Shown here piece by piece: positions 44,120 through 55,215 of a stretch of 64,000 bases of DNA (positions are counted from its first letter, which is position 1; each line of letters starts with the position of its first letter). Position numbers and translations under genes: made by a program. The stretch is taken from positions 94,148,984 through 94,212,983 of the forward strand of contig OX235265.1 of the NCBI GenBank assembly GCA_944472135.2, in the 5' to 3' direction. The notes beneath the pieces were generated by a model that saw only the letters and a list, made by a program, of their open reading frames with translations, ran no database searches and was not told where the DNA came from. The DNA comes from Trichobilharzia regenti (taxonomy: Eukaryota; Platyhelminthes; Trematoda; Strigeidida; Schistosomatidae).

Positions 44120-45145
44120 CTGCCAAGTGATCCACAACGGAAAACTCAGCTAGGCGTTTGGAGTAAACACAGGAGTCAGACAAGGGTGCTTACTATCACC
44201 AATGATATTCCTAATTGTGGTGGACTGGATTATGCGTCAGACTGTGGGAAACGAGAAGACAGGGATATCCTGGACCGACCGACGTGAAGAACCTAGAAGA
44301 CCTGGATTGTGCGCGTGGATGATTTATGTTTGATGTCACACACAATCGAAGGCTTACAAGCGAAAACCGACAAACTGGTTGAAGAAGCAGCAAAGAGAGG
44401 ACTCCAGGTAAACATAGACAAGACGGATGTGATGAAAATAACCAACCAACAACAGCAACAACATCCAACGTCAATCACCATCAACGGGAGGGATTTGAAA
44501 GAGGTTACTTCATTCACTCACTTATCTAGGGAGCATTGTCTCAACTACAGGAGGAGCGGACGAGGATGTCAAATCGAGCGAGAATCGGGAAGGCGAGCAA
44601 GAAACACATTCATCAGCCTGAAATCAATCTGGAAATATTCGTCACTCAGCATCAACAACAAAATTCGGATTTTCAATACAAACGTAAAGTCAGTTCTTCT
44701 ATACGGATGAGAAACTTGACAGGCGGATAACAAAGAATATTTCCAACAGGTTATTGCAGACCTTTATCAACAACTGTCTTCGCTCTATACTGAAGATCAG
44801 ATAACCGGAAAGAATCACCAACAAGGAATTATGGGAACAAACAAGACAAGAACAAACCAATCGCCCAACAAATATGCAGGAGAAAGTGGAGATGGATCGG
44901 ACACTCACTGAAGAGACCGCTGGGTGACATCGCGCGTCAAGCCCTCGAGTGAATCCCGAAAGGGAAGCGGCGTGTGGGATGTCCAAGGGTGACATGGAGG
45001 AGATCGTGTGAAGAGGAGTTGAAAGAATATGGATTAACATGGATGCAGGCGAAAAGTATAGCAGAAGACAGAAGAAAATGGAGACGTGCAGTTGAAGCCC
45101 TATGTTCCACTAGGAACCCAAGGGAACAATAATAATAATAATAAT
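44120..45145 (+). pseudogene. RTE 3' third, divergent 5'-truncated copy
   Basis: Starts in the RT (TCQVIHNG-like, then FGVNTGVRQGCLLSP) and continues with LCLMSHTIEGLQAKTDKLVE, VNIDKTDVMKI, a poly-Q tract and KVSSSI-type ends in shifted frames. The tail is gccctatgttccactaggaa followed by (AAT)n at 45128-45148. Several stops and frame breaks. Confidence 0.85.
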
Positions 45146-45289
45146 AATCTCACCCTTGAACAGAAATTATTCTTGAACTCTCCTACCCATTTATTATAAA
45201 TACGCCTATGTAGTAGACTTAACTCATAGTCATTGCAAGTTATTTTGTCAATAGCTTTTTCCATAGCTTCATACCTATACAATATAAGC

Positions 45290-46010
45290 GCAACCTAATT
45301 CGTTGTCTTAGTCATAGAATTGGACGCATATGTACCGACGATTGTATTGAAGATGAAATAAGAAATCTTACAAACGCCTTCCTACAAAACGACTATCTTA
45401 CCAACTTTGTAAAGAAGTATATCCATGAAACTACACATAAAACTAAGCGAGACATGGTAAGTAAGAAAAAGCTTTACTTAAATTTACAATTGAAAGGCGG
45501 TATATCCAGCGATATATTAAACTGTAGATTAACAAGATCAATTGAAAGAACCTTTAATGCCACAAAACTGCATGTCAGTTTCTCAACCAAACCGATACTG
45601 ACAACGTGCACTAAAGATAGATTGCCTAAAATGGTGACATCAATGTGTGTACATAAATTCAACTGCTCCTCCTGTGGAGCTAGTTATATAGGTCGTACCC
45701 ACAGGAATTTATCTTTACGCACTCATGAACATATTCCTGTTTGGCTTGGGAAAAGAGCAACCAAATCATTAAATAGTGCAATTCTGTCTCATCTAGTGGA
45801 TAGCGAACACAGCGTCAAAGTAAGTGAGTCATTTACAGTTGTGTATCGAGTACCGAACAATCTCCCCAAAGGCACACGATTACGCCTCCTAGCCTCCTAG
45901 CTGAGGCTTCAGAGATTAATAGGGAGAGAGATCAGGCCTATGTGTACAGAAAAAAGTTATTCACTCTCTTTTTTTACCCTGGTCCACTATAAGGTCACCA
46001 GGATCATAAT
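45290..46010 (+). pseudogene. PLE linker and GIY-YIG, 5'-truncated
   Basis: Encodes LTNAFLQNDYLTNFVKKY, then KKKLYLNLQLKGGISSDIL, the endonuclease HKFNCSSCGASYIGRTHRNL, RTHEHIPVWLGKRA, and a C terminus that goes out of frame near 45890. The RT is absent. The 3' noncoding part reaches about 46340 and contains cctgaagaagaagttatcg. Confidence 0.8.
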
Positions 46011-46379
46011 TTTTTCGTACTATTATTATCATTATTATTATTTTGTGATATCCATTTCTCCAGCCAGTTTATGTCACAGCATTTTTACCCTTAAATTTTG
46101 TCAACCTTCATGATTTTATACTAAGCCTACCAATTCTGTAGCATCTTATTACAATTTAGCCTCTTTATTTTATCATGAGACATCATCGGACTATTATCTT
46201 ACACATGCATCCAATACACTTTCTGATATTATTTACATTTGCCTTTATTGGCTGGCTATATGTACTCCATTATTCATGGATTTATAACTAACTGTAGAGC
46301 CTGAAGAAGAAGTTATCGAAAACGATTGGTAGCTCAAAATCTTGTTTTGATTTCAATTACCTTATTTTGTTTTATTTCG

Positions 46380-46585
46380 GTCAGCTAGTTACTTTAGCCT
46401 ACTGAGCTTGTCCCTGCCAGAGTGAGTTTGTAGGTTTGAATGCCACCTTGATTCCTGCTTTGTTGAGAATCCTACTTAGGGTCTCAGATATCCCCTCCTT
46501 TTATGGAATAACTGTAGATGCCTTATATTCTGTCGTATTTATGTCATTATTATTACCTATAATGGAGCTAGGCTTGTATGGTTAG
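46380..46585 (-). pseudogene. PLE linker fragment
   Basis: The - strand carries a decayed copy of the region also found at 18790-18818 and 19693-19740. Here it is uninterrupted: aggaatcaaggtggcattc with no insertion. Confidence 0.55.
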
Positions 46586-46614
46586 TGATATAAAGAAGTT
46601 GAATATGTATATAT

Positions 46615-46785
46615 TTATATAACGCTTTGGCGTTTGAACTATAGGCTCTGGGTTCGAGCCTCGGTGGAAACATCATCAGTCACTGGGGAATGCAGGTATA
46701 TCCAGATGACGAGTCCCAAGTAGGACAGTGAAATGCGCATCCTAGATTCCAATTCTAGTCACCATCCACAAATTAAATTCTATAT
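46615..46785 (+). mobile_element. Sm-alpha-type SINE, 5' part lost
   Basis: Starts within the tRNA-like head (aacgctttggcgtttgaac), B box gggttcgagcctcgg, then hammerhead module at 46697-46750 and end block ctagtcaccatccac. Confidence 0.7.
46697..46750 (+). ncRNA. Sm-alpha hammerhead, mutated core
   Basis: TCCAG, then ATGACGA, helix II GTCCCAAGTAGGAC plus three extra bases, GAAA, TGCGCAT, cleavage C and CTAGA. The first and fifth core bases differ from CTGATGA and helix I has a mismatch, so this copy is probably inactive. Confidence 0.6.
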
Positions 46786-48635
46786 ATAAAAAGGCATTTT
46801 AGTGTGTTACGTGCTTGTCTGTCTGAATCATCTCAGAAAATATGCTTTATCTTTAGCTACATCCTCACAGAGCTAAATTAAACTTCGGTATTCAGCGTGA
46901 CCACAGTTTTCCTGTTGTTCTCAACCAATTTCTCTTATCAACAATAAACATGAAAATCACTGTCGTAGTCTGAGATTAGTTTGTTTTGTTGTATTGCGTT
47001 AATTTTGCGGGAAAAAGGTTTTCAAAATTTCACATGAAATAGTTTTTTAGTAGTATTCATTGTTACGTAGATCAATGACTCGTCCTACTGCAATACTGTC
47101 TGCTGTTCTACTTGCTTTTCAAAAGATATATACACATGTAGGCATTTAGAAAATGCCGGAAAGTTGTTTCTTTCTTGAGGCATGACATGCAATAACAGTT
47201 GTATTCAACGTCAGATGTATGATATATATATATATATATGTTTGTATATAGGTAAACATTTTACTGAAGTTTTGACATTCGAAGGTTAGTTACAGGAAGG
47301 AATGCTTAGGTATCCAGTTGTCATAGTGTTTGCAATTGAATTCCTAGTTGAATGATAAGTAATTAGGCAGCACCCACAGAAAAGCGTCTTCTCACTGACA
47401 TTTCAAAATGGTGCGAACACAATATATATAATGCTAAATCTGACCTTTGGTTCATTTGTTAATTGAGTTGTTATGGATTACTGCATTAGGCATGAGAATA
47501 TTTACTGATGTGTTGAAATTGTTGGACTATCTTGTCATATGACTGCTTGTGTGGGGTTTGTCTTCGGAGTAAGTAAGTAAGTAATAATAATAATAATAGT
47601 AATGACAACAGCTTATTATACACAATAATTTCACACAGTATGCACATCCAGGAGTTTTAAATAAAACAGCCATCTCCAGTGATGTTTGGTCTGAAGTTAT
47701 TTTTTGGTCCCCTAGAATTGAGCAACAGTAGGTTAAAAACCAATGTTTAAAAACTTTACGTTAGTATATTTATCAAGCCATGGATATAAATGAATGATTA
47801 TAAGAACAAGAACCAAAGAAAATAATATACAAATTTTCTCGGATGGAAAATCAGGCAGCCCAGAGATTCAAGCAGGCCATCAAAATGATTCGATGTACTC
47901 GTCTTTCATGAAGGGGTCTAATTCAAATCCGTTGATAAATTATTTGAACTTATCACTTAGATAAAAGCATGACATACGTCATTGGTTCAGTGGGTGAATG
48001 TCAATAAACAGCACAATAGTTTTGGGTTCTATTCCAAACTGACACCCTCTGAAATCCCTCCAGATTTACTAGTCGGCAGCATGTATGAAAAGAGAAGAAA
48101 TTGGGTGTGTTGCTAGCGATCTTACCTGGAAAAATTAACACCACAAGGACTGAAACCTTAGAGGTTGTAGTCTTATATTCTTCTGTGGACACATGACACC
48201 GCCATCCTCTCTTGTGCCCTTTTAATTCTGATTTAAAAAATATTTTGCTACTTGTCAGATAGTATTGAAATTGAAGTCTGTTTTTACTTTTATTCATCCG
48301 TAATCAGCTGAAAGACTCATGTTATTGCCTCAAGGCTAAGTGAGCCTTACATTGCTGAGTTAAGAGAATCTTGATTGCGATATTCATGTCATGAATAGCT
48401 GACTACATACTTGTCAAACACTTGGTACTATTAGTATTCAGTCTTAAGAAAGAGATGATGTCAAATTAGAACTATCTACACAATTTAGGTCCTGCGGGGA
48501 AAGGCTTATTTAAGGAATCCAGAGGAGACCTCATCAAACTCTGTTGCATATTTTTAATATATTTGTGATGTTATATTTACGTAGAATATGAAAACTTAAT
48601 ATGACAGGACAGTAACTACTGTCATGTGTCTAGTA
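46786..48635. other. No gene seen; short TA microsatellite
   Basis: A TA run lies at 47223-47240, and a taagtaagtaataataat run at 47570-47600. No coding pattern was seen. The ORF at 48001-48297 (-) has no recognised domain. Confidence 0.35.
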
Positions 48636-48639
48636 CTTT

Positions 48640-48735
48640 GGTTATGATGGACTGAATTCTATCAGTCAAGTTTGCAATGTGGCCACCATGTCACTAGGTG
48701 GCTTGCCATCACGTTACATTCAAGATTATTGTTAT
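48640..48735 (-). repeat. Short dispersed repeat E
   Basis: Shares ggtggccacattgcaaac-type sequence and the following tgactgatagaattca with 59750-59800 (+). Family unknown. Confidence 0.5.
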
Positions 48736-48760
48736 TAGATAGTTAGGGGCAGGTAATTTT

Positions 48761-49034
48761 GAACCGATTGTGAAACAAATAGGCAGAAAGAAATGGAGAT
48801 GGATTGGCCATACGCTGAGGAAACCACCAAGTGACATCACTAGACAAGCCCTCGAGTGGAACCCGAAAGGGAAGCGGCGAGTTGGTCGTCCAAGGGTGAC
48901 TTGGAGGAGGTCATGCGAGGAAGAGATGAAAGCATGTGGACAGACCTGGAGCAGGGTGAAAAAGTTGTCAGAAAACCGAAGTCAATGGAGGTGCGCAGCT
49001 GAAGCCCTATGTTCCTCTAGGAACTAAACGATAC

Positions 49035-49070
<36 letters not shown>
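48761..49070 (+). mobile_element. Young 5'-truncated RTE copy with target duplication
   Basis: The last about 270 coding bases of the RTE plus a long (AAT)n tail, nearly identical to the intact copy. It encodes [18 protein letters not shown] and on to the normal stop at 49027. Flanked by aattttgaacc at 48755-48765 and 49071-49081. The last five bases of the left duplication also match the element, suggesting microhomology at the 5' junction. Confidence 0.88.
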
Positions 49071-49073
<3 letters not shown>

Positions 49074-49084
49074 TTTGAACCTAG

Positions 49085-49240
49085 ACGTATCTGCATTCCT
49101 GAAGGAACTCATTTCCCCTCTGAGATTTGAACCCCATATCACCCAGTGTTGTAGTGAGAGACGTTGCCACTGATCTATCTGGGCTCCAGTTGACCTTCTG
49201 TAGGACTGTATTAAATACTTTTGATTGGACACTAACTAGT
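49085..49240 (-). mobile_element. SINE-C copy, target of the RTE insertion
   Basis: The - strand: tRNA-like head (agcccagatagatcagtgg, B box ggggttcaaatctc) then gagttccttcaggaatgc. The RTE copy at 48761 is inserted at its 3' edge. Confidence 0.55.
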
Positions 49241-49429
49241 GTTGAGAGATGGTGCATAGGATATATGGTGAGTAATCGGCTGTAACAAGATCTTAGCTGT
49301 TTGGTCAGTTGGCTTTATTCTAACGGAAGTAACACAAAACGAATGTTGACTGAGTGACGCCTGGTTAAACTGTGTTTGCCAGATGGGTCAGTTGGCAACC
49401 TTATTATATCACCCTTAGGTCATTAACTG

Positions 49430-49670
49430 AGTGCGTTGGTGGCACAGCGATACAGTGTTTGCCGACCACGCATGTGGTCTGGATCCCAGTCCTGGCCGAC
49501 TCACTCCTTCACCTCACTAAGCCAGTATTAGGACTGCTATAGAGGGAAGGTTGGGCATGAGGCTAGCAACCCCATCCCGTAAAAATAAACACCACTGCTA
49601 CCGAAACTTCAAGCCTCCAGCTTGAAGCAGCTCTATATTCAACTGGGAACGTACAGGAATAAAATAATTA
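49430..49670 (+). mobile_element. SINE-A copy
   Basis: tRNA-like head (gcgttggtggcacagcg), body gcatgaggctagcaacccc and aaataaacaccactgctacc, tail attcaactgggaacgtac and A-rich end. Confidence 0.8.
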
Positions 49671-49679
49671 ACTGAAATC

Positions 49680-50024
49680 TTAAGTAATGAAAGAATCAAG
49701 ACACTTATTTCTTCATTTAGTAAGTCATTTTATTTTGGGCTTTCAGATTGCTCTACATGAAATTCTGATCTGAGAAAGTATAATTCTAAGCATCAGGGCG
49801 ATCGAATTGAATATTAAAGTTCTTTTGGCAGAAACACTCATTAGTAAGGACATTAATGTGATTGAAACGATTAAAGGTTTGTATGTACAGATTGTTATGG
49901 AAAACTGTTTTCCTAATAAGGCTTAGATTAGTTTTTGTCAGCCAACAATCGTTGGTGAATGTGATTTCAAGACTCCTCCACAGGACCTAGTTACATAGGC
50001 AGCACAAAATTCACCTTCCTAAAG
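49680..50024. other. No gene seen
   Basis: AT-rich. No ORF or matched repeat. Confidence 0.35.
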
Positions 50025-50260
50025 TATTCAAGGATATGCATTTCGTCCTATTTGAGGTTTGGTATTCAATACAACTGTATTCTCAATGACTGACGATATT
50101 ATCCTGAAACTCAAACAGTTCATCCACCATTTCAAATTCAGGGATCGAGTTTCAGAGAGAATAGCACCACTCATTGGGCATTCAGGCACATCCAGTTGAC
50201 AAATTCGAAATATGACGAAATTTGACATCTTGGTAGATTCTACTATCCATCCAGATGTCA
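50025..50260. repeat. Two decayed Sm-alpha hammerhead modules
   Basis: On the - strand at 50065-50028: CTCAAATAGGAC, GAAA, TGCATATCC, without the CTGATGA half. On the + strand at 50188-50235: CATCCAG, TTGACAA, ATTCGAAATATGAC, GAAA, then TTTGACATCTTGG. Both keep helix II, GAAA and part of helix I but have broken cores. Confidence 0.45.
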
Positions 50261-50289
50261 CGTGTTAGGATGGATGTTCCCCTAGGACA

Positions 50290-50520
50290 ATGTCGTGCTA
50301 AATCACAAATTAGTAGAAGATAGAATTCATGGGCCGGCCATGAATCGCGTCCCAGTAGTTGAATAATATACGGCTCGCCTTGTAACTGGAAGGTCCTGGT
50401 TTCGAGCCCCAGTGGGTGCGTACTGCCGATGATTTCCAAACTAGGATGAAACAGCTGTCCAGTTCACCCTTCCGCTTTTCAATGGTCCTCTAACTGATAT
50501 ATTTCCGTGATCAACTCGTA
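50290..50520 (+). mobile_element. SINE-2 copy
   Basis: Leader (agaattcatgggccggcc), tRNA-like head with B box ggtttcgagcccc, hammerhead-like module 50414-50468 and 3' block tcctctaactgatat. Confidence 0.7.
50414..50468 (+). ncRNA. Hammerhead-like fold in SINE-2, best preserved copy
   Basis: Helix I GTACTG (50420-50425) pairs with CAGT at 50460-50463, then weaker. Core CCGATGA (50426-50432). Helix II region TTTCCAAACTAGGAT (50433-50447) with TCC/GGA pairs. GAAA (50448-50451). Helix III ACAGCTGT (50451-50458). GUC-type cleavage triplet ending at C50459. The core has one departure (second base C). Confidence 0.55.
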
Positions 50521-51105
50521 AAAATAAATTGACGTTAACTCTGAAACTTAATGGAATTATGGGTACTTAAGAGCTAACATGGGAACGGTCACCGGACGTT
50601 TCACTCCAAAGCAATCAGTCAACGGAAAAATACAAATTAACCTAAGTGAAAAAAAATCATCAAATAAAACACTTTCATTTGTCTTATTAATACTTATATA
50701 ATTATACTACTTATATTTATTTCTTGTAATTATTATTCTCATTGGTTAAGGATTGTTATTAGAGCCACATATGATTGGTTTAAGCTTTTATCCAATAAAA
50801 ATTCATCCATGTCAAGTTGATGACAGCTTATGCATCTTTTTTTCTCTCGGCTGGTTGACAGTTTAATTTAACCGCCTTTCCGCTAATGAATATCCCATAC
50901 ATATATATATATATATACATACTGAGTAGGAACAAATTACCACTGTGATCAGGAGATATACCTGTGTACATTCCTTTTTCATGTGCATTATTTTCGTTTG
51001 ACACAGAGAAATGAAAACAATCAGAACTATGTTCGACATAATCAAATCACCAGTACATATTATGACATCATGTTATATAAATAGTGATTCCTTTGCATTA
51101 AAGGT
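50521..51105. promoter_or_regulatory. Possible promoter region of the cadherin gene
   Basis: Intergenic AT-rich sequence with a TA run at 50900-50918. A TATA-like word, tatataaata (51074-51083), lies about 25 bases before the first ATG. Too close to the ATG for a long leader, so this is only a guess. An upstream noncoding exon cannot be excluded. Confidence 0.25.
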
Positions 51106-53840
51106 ATGCTTAATATCTGTCTATCTGAATGGAGTTCATATCACATCAATTATCATATCCACTTAGTACTTATTGTATGCTGTATAAATCATCTGATTGA
51201 ATCACGAACAATTCGTTATCAAATTGATGAAGAATTGAAAATCAATACACCAATTGGAAATTTACTGAGTAATATACAAAGTGGAGTACAAAATATACGT
51301 TTTATAAAAATATCTAGTACAGATGACTCTTCAGCGTTATTTTCTGTAGATCAGTTTTCTGGTGATATAACAATTGATCATAGATTAGATAGAGAACAAT
51401 TATGCAGCCAGAGTGATCGAATAAACAAACCTGACACTTATGAGAATTTAGTCACTGATTGGAAATCGAATGTGTTAACCGCTCAAAGTACAAAATGTGA
51501 ATTATATTTCAGCGTGAATTGTTTAAATGTAACACCGATTAAAAATCTTGGGAATCAAAATAAAGTAAAACGCCTGTAAGTAATAAGCTGGTAGCTATTT
51601 TCGACGTGGTTGTTGAACTCAGGGATATTAATGATAATGGATGTAAATTTATGCCATCAAGTGAACAGATTATTCGAATACGTGAAGATTCACCAATTCA
51701 TGAAACACGACTAACACTGAATACTCCTATGATCCAGACGATGCAATCTTAGGAAATACTGTTAAATCTGATCTTGTATGGATCCGTGATCTGTCCAGTA
51801 AATTGTATTCGTTCGACAATCGGGATATAAATGCAACATTCAAACTACACAGTCTTTCATCTTTAATAATGAGAATATCAAACTGGAGTTGGAGTTGATT
51901 AGTGAGTTGGATTATGAAAGTCGACAAAATTACACATTTGAAATCGTTGCTGATGATGGATTTCCATCAGGTGGACATCAGTGTCATCTCAATGTCACTG
52001 TACTCGTCGAAGACTGTAATGATCATACGCCAGTGTTTGATCAGTCCACGTATGTCGCAAATGTTAGCGAAGACACAATCATTGGCCAGACTATTGTAAA
52101 GGTGACAGCGAATGATGCAGACGACGGGGAAAATCGGAGAGTTCTGTACAGCCTTGATTCATATACGGATAACACTGATGACAGCAATCTTTTCTATATT
52201 CATGAAGATACCGGTGAAATAAGGCTTCAACGACGTTTAAATCATCGCCTGAAGCCTCAACATATATTAAAAGTATTTGCTAAGAATCCTGGTCATACTC
52301 TATCTAGAAATATGAAGTCTCTACAAACGCTATCTAAGTCATCTACAGCTCAGGTTATTGTGAATGTGATTGACACAAATGACCACTTTCCACGGATTCG
52401 AATTTTATCGCCTACAGGTTCGAAAACTCTAGAAATAATAGAAGAATCTCCGCCTGGTCAAGATATTGGCATTCTAGATGTTTCAGATGGTGATACAGGG
52501 AAAAATGCTGAAGTGAACTGTAACCTAACAAATCAAACAATTACAGGTGTTCTAAGTCTAATTCCAATGAATAGTGAAATCATAGGGAAGGAAGTGGCAC
52601 TTTCTAATCGAAAGTACAAGATAACTCTTGAGAAACGCATAGACCGAGAAGAATACCCAGCATAGAAGTTACCATTTTATGCCGAGATTCTGGAATACCA
52701 CGTTTAACAAGTACACTAACACAAAGCATAAAAATAATCGATGTAAATGACCACGATCCGATTAGTGAACAAAGTGTATACATGGTTGAAGTGACTGAAG
52801 ATTCAGATCCTCAAAGAAGTAAGGATAACTTTGAGCTAATCACTATTTATGCCACAGATAAAGATGAAGGTCAAAATGCAAAGTTACACTTCGCTTTGGA
52901 TGAAGAGACACCTGTCCATCTATTGAATGTTGTCACTGTGGACTCGAATTCAGGTGTATTGCGTACACTAGGCAATTTAGATCGTGAACAGTTGAATGCA
53001 TTTACTGTGACAGTTGTTTGCGCTGATCACGGAGAAACACAAAGAATGACTAAAGTATTTATTAATGTACGCGTTCTAGACTACAATGATAATTCACCAA
53101 CGTTTTCTCAACCGTATTTTGAATTTCTCTTGAAGGAAAATAATCCCGTTGGTCAGTTGATTGGTTATTTTGAAGTCACAGATAACGATATCGGCGAAAA
53201 TGCTGAACTAGAAATCTATATTGAAGAAAATCTTGAACGATCACAGGTCCATCTGACCGCGTTGAACAATAATTTGAAGCTGTCAAATGATGTAAAACAG
53301 CTGAGATTTCATTCGGGTGGTTTAATCTATTCATCGGGGATAAGACAAAGAAAGTACACGGATTATAGTTCCAAGTTTAAGCTAAGCTATCAGAAACGTC
53401 CCAAGACGAATATTTCTGCTTCAGTTAGTGGACCTACATTCTATGATATTCAATTGTATGCAGAGTCCATAATCGATCGTGAAAGTTTATTCCTAAGGGA
53501 TGCTGCTGTCTTTCCTTCTGATCTGTTACGAAATTACGAATCTTTCGATTCTAGTACTACCACTACTACAACTGCACATAATAACAATAATTATAAGTAT
53601 AGTGAACTGTCAAAATTGTCAAGTCAAACAAATTATTCCACAGTAACACCAACTATTTTTTTATTAATACGCGCGCAAGATAAAGGCATTCCAAAATTAT
53701 CTGAACATGTGTCAATACGTGTACATATTTTAGATGACAATGATAATTCACCTCGTTTTTTATATCCTGATTCGTATAGTATAAATAAAACTAAAGTTAT
53801 CTTATCTTATAAAGAACCAGTTGATTATGCTTTTACACAA
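51106..53840 (+). CDS. Protocadherin-like cadherin, first coding exon with four frame breaks
   Basis: Calcium-dependent adhesion protein of the cell surface. It starts with a hydrophobic signal segment (IHLVLIVCC) and the protocadherin-style IRYQIDEELKINTPIGNLL. Cadherin repeats are marked by their end motifs: DINDNGCKF (about 51625), DCNDHTPVF (52010), DTNDHFPRI (52372), DVNDHDPI (52740), DYNDNSPTF (53082), DDNDNSPRF (53735), with LDRE, DADDGENRR-like and TGEIRL motifs between. Reading needs single-base frame changes near 51575, 51722, 51855 and 52655. From 52659 to the splice donor the frame is intact. Repeat 6 is unusually long, with a Thr/Asn-rich insert near 53550-53600. No transmembrane segment is in the window. 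Either a decaying gene or base-calling indels. Confidence 0.85.
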
Positions 53841-53846
53841 GTAAGT
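53841..53846 (+). promoter_or_regulatory. 5' splice donor of the cadherin exon
   Basis: The sequence acacaa|gtaagt fits the donor consensus and follows the start of a seventh repeat (KEPVDYAFTQ). In-frame reading beyond it soon loses cadherin character and stops at 53933. No acceptor with cadherin coding sequence was found up to 64000. Confidence 0.7.
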
Positions 53847-54465
53847 CAAGTTCGTATTCTTTTGTTTTTAACAAATATTCAATTGTTCAATTTATTCCGT
53901 GTTGATTTATTTCTTAAGTTTGTAATGTGTTAAACTTGTTTTAAAGTTTTAAGTATCAAATAGGAAAGTGTTTTAGTTGTCGTTAGTACCGTATGTGTTT
54001 CACTAATATAGTGAAAACGAACCGCCAAAACAGGTTTAGACTGATCACTTTGTGGAATATTAGAACGATCTAAAGGGCTTTATGTGGTTGTGTTCTCTGA
54101 GCTAGGTGACTTTTACGTGTAAGGTTTCCAGTATCCATCTCCTAGACAACTTCCACTGCGCTAAATTCAATATGAAGTCTGAAAATCTACTAATCAACTC
54201 CGCTGTTTGAAGACAAGAAGTGTACTCAGTATTCTTGTTCATTTAATAGCGTTGTTTTCATTCATGCCACTACCGGCATCCTAGATGAGCATTTCTTCTC
54301 TTTTTCGATACTTGTCACTTGAATTTTCTTGCATCTCATAGAGTGATGGTGTTCTCAAACGTTAAATCTGAAGCGATGTGTGCTAGGTTTTATTTTAAAA
54401 GTGTAAATCTTAACCTGCATAAATTTAAGGGATCATTATTTAATTTTTTATTTTTGATTATAGTT
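53847..54465 (+). other. Probable intron sequence
   Basis: No coding pattern or repeat recognised between the donor and the first SINE. Confidence 0.4.
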
Positions 54466-54469
54466 TGAT

Positions 54470-54640
54470 TCCATATCGTATTTTTGGTACAGGTATGGAA
54501 TTTTCAAATTTGTTATCAGTAGCCCAAATTTTACAGGGCAGCCAATTGATATCAGGTGTGCGTCGGCGTGGGCTCGAACCCCGGACCATGTGCATGTTGG
54601 TGAGAGTCCTAACCACTGTGCCACCGACGCACATTTCAGT
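54470..54640 (-). mobile_element. SINE-B copy
   Basis: Complete on the - strand: head tgtgcgtcggtggcacagtg, B box ggggttcgagccc, tail with tggaatcaaactataatc and an A-rich end near 54465. Confidence 0.8.
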
Positions 54641-55039
54641 CGTCTAAATTTAATGAGTAATATGCCTTCTTTTTAAAGTTTTTCCATGTAAGTACTTGGC
54701 GGTTATTGAGAAGTTTTAATTAATTATTTATAAATGAAAGTCAAATACTTTTCCGTCGACCAAATATCAAGGGTTAGGAATTAACCCCAAATTATGACAA
54801 TGTACTTACTAGGCAAAAGAAACAATTTTATCAGTAGTTTAAATCGGCCTAGTACTCGTTAGTAATAGGCTAATTAAACGATGATTAGTCAGCTTAAGAA
54901 TAATAAAAGTCAGTGACTCATGCGAAAATAAAATGATGTGAAAAAGTGATAAAGAGGAAGAAGAAGAATAAGAGGAATATTTAATTATGCACTTTGAAAA
55001 ACTGAGTATTTTGTAGTTTTAATCCAATTTGGAATATCT
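54641..55039. other. No gene seen
   Basis: AT-rich intron-like sequence with a purine-rich stretch (gaggaagaagaagaataaga, 54953-54972). Confidence 0.35.
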
Positions 55040-55215
55040 CGTTGACTGATTATATCGACGTGCTTAACCTCAGATTGACATTGTTTACTCCTTGTGCAAA
55101 TGCCTAAACGATGTCTGACTATTTTCCTCTAAGTAGTGACTAGCATTAAAATCGTGAATGCACACTTTGTCCTGTTTCGGACTCATCATCTGGATGTACC
55201 TGATTTGACGATTGA
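55040..55215 (-). repeat. Sm-alpha relic
   Basis: The - strand has caggtacatccag, ATGATGA, GTCCGAAACAGGAC and the end block atgctagtcact. The GAAA segment is damaged and the cleavage site is lost. The 55040-55110 part matches 23380-23460. Confidence 0.5.

Noticed and set aside
49037..49070. Tandem AAT runs as a CRISPR-like or satellite array
   Set aside because: These are simple 3' tails of RTE copies, with no spacers.
51574..51600. Splice donor gtaagt at 51576 ending a first cadherin exon
   Set aside because: The sequence directly after it encodes VSNKLVAIFDVVVEL in another frame, continuing the cadherin repeat, and the nearest acceptor would leave an intron of about 20 bases.
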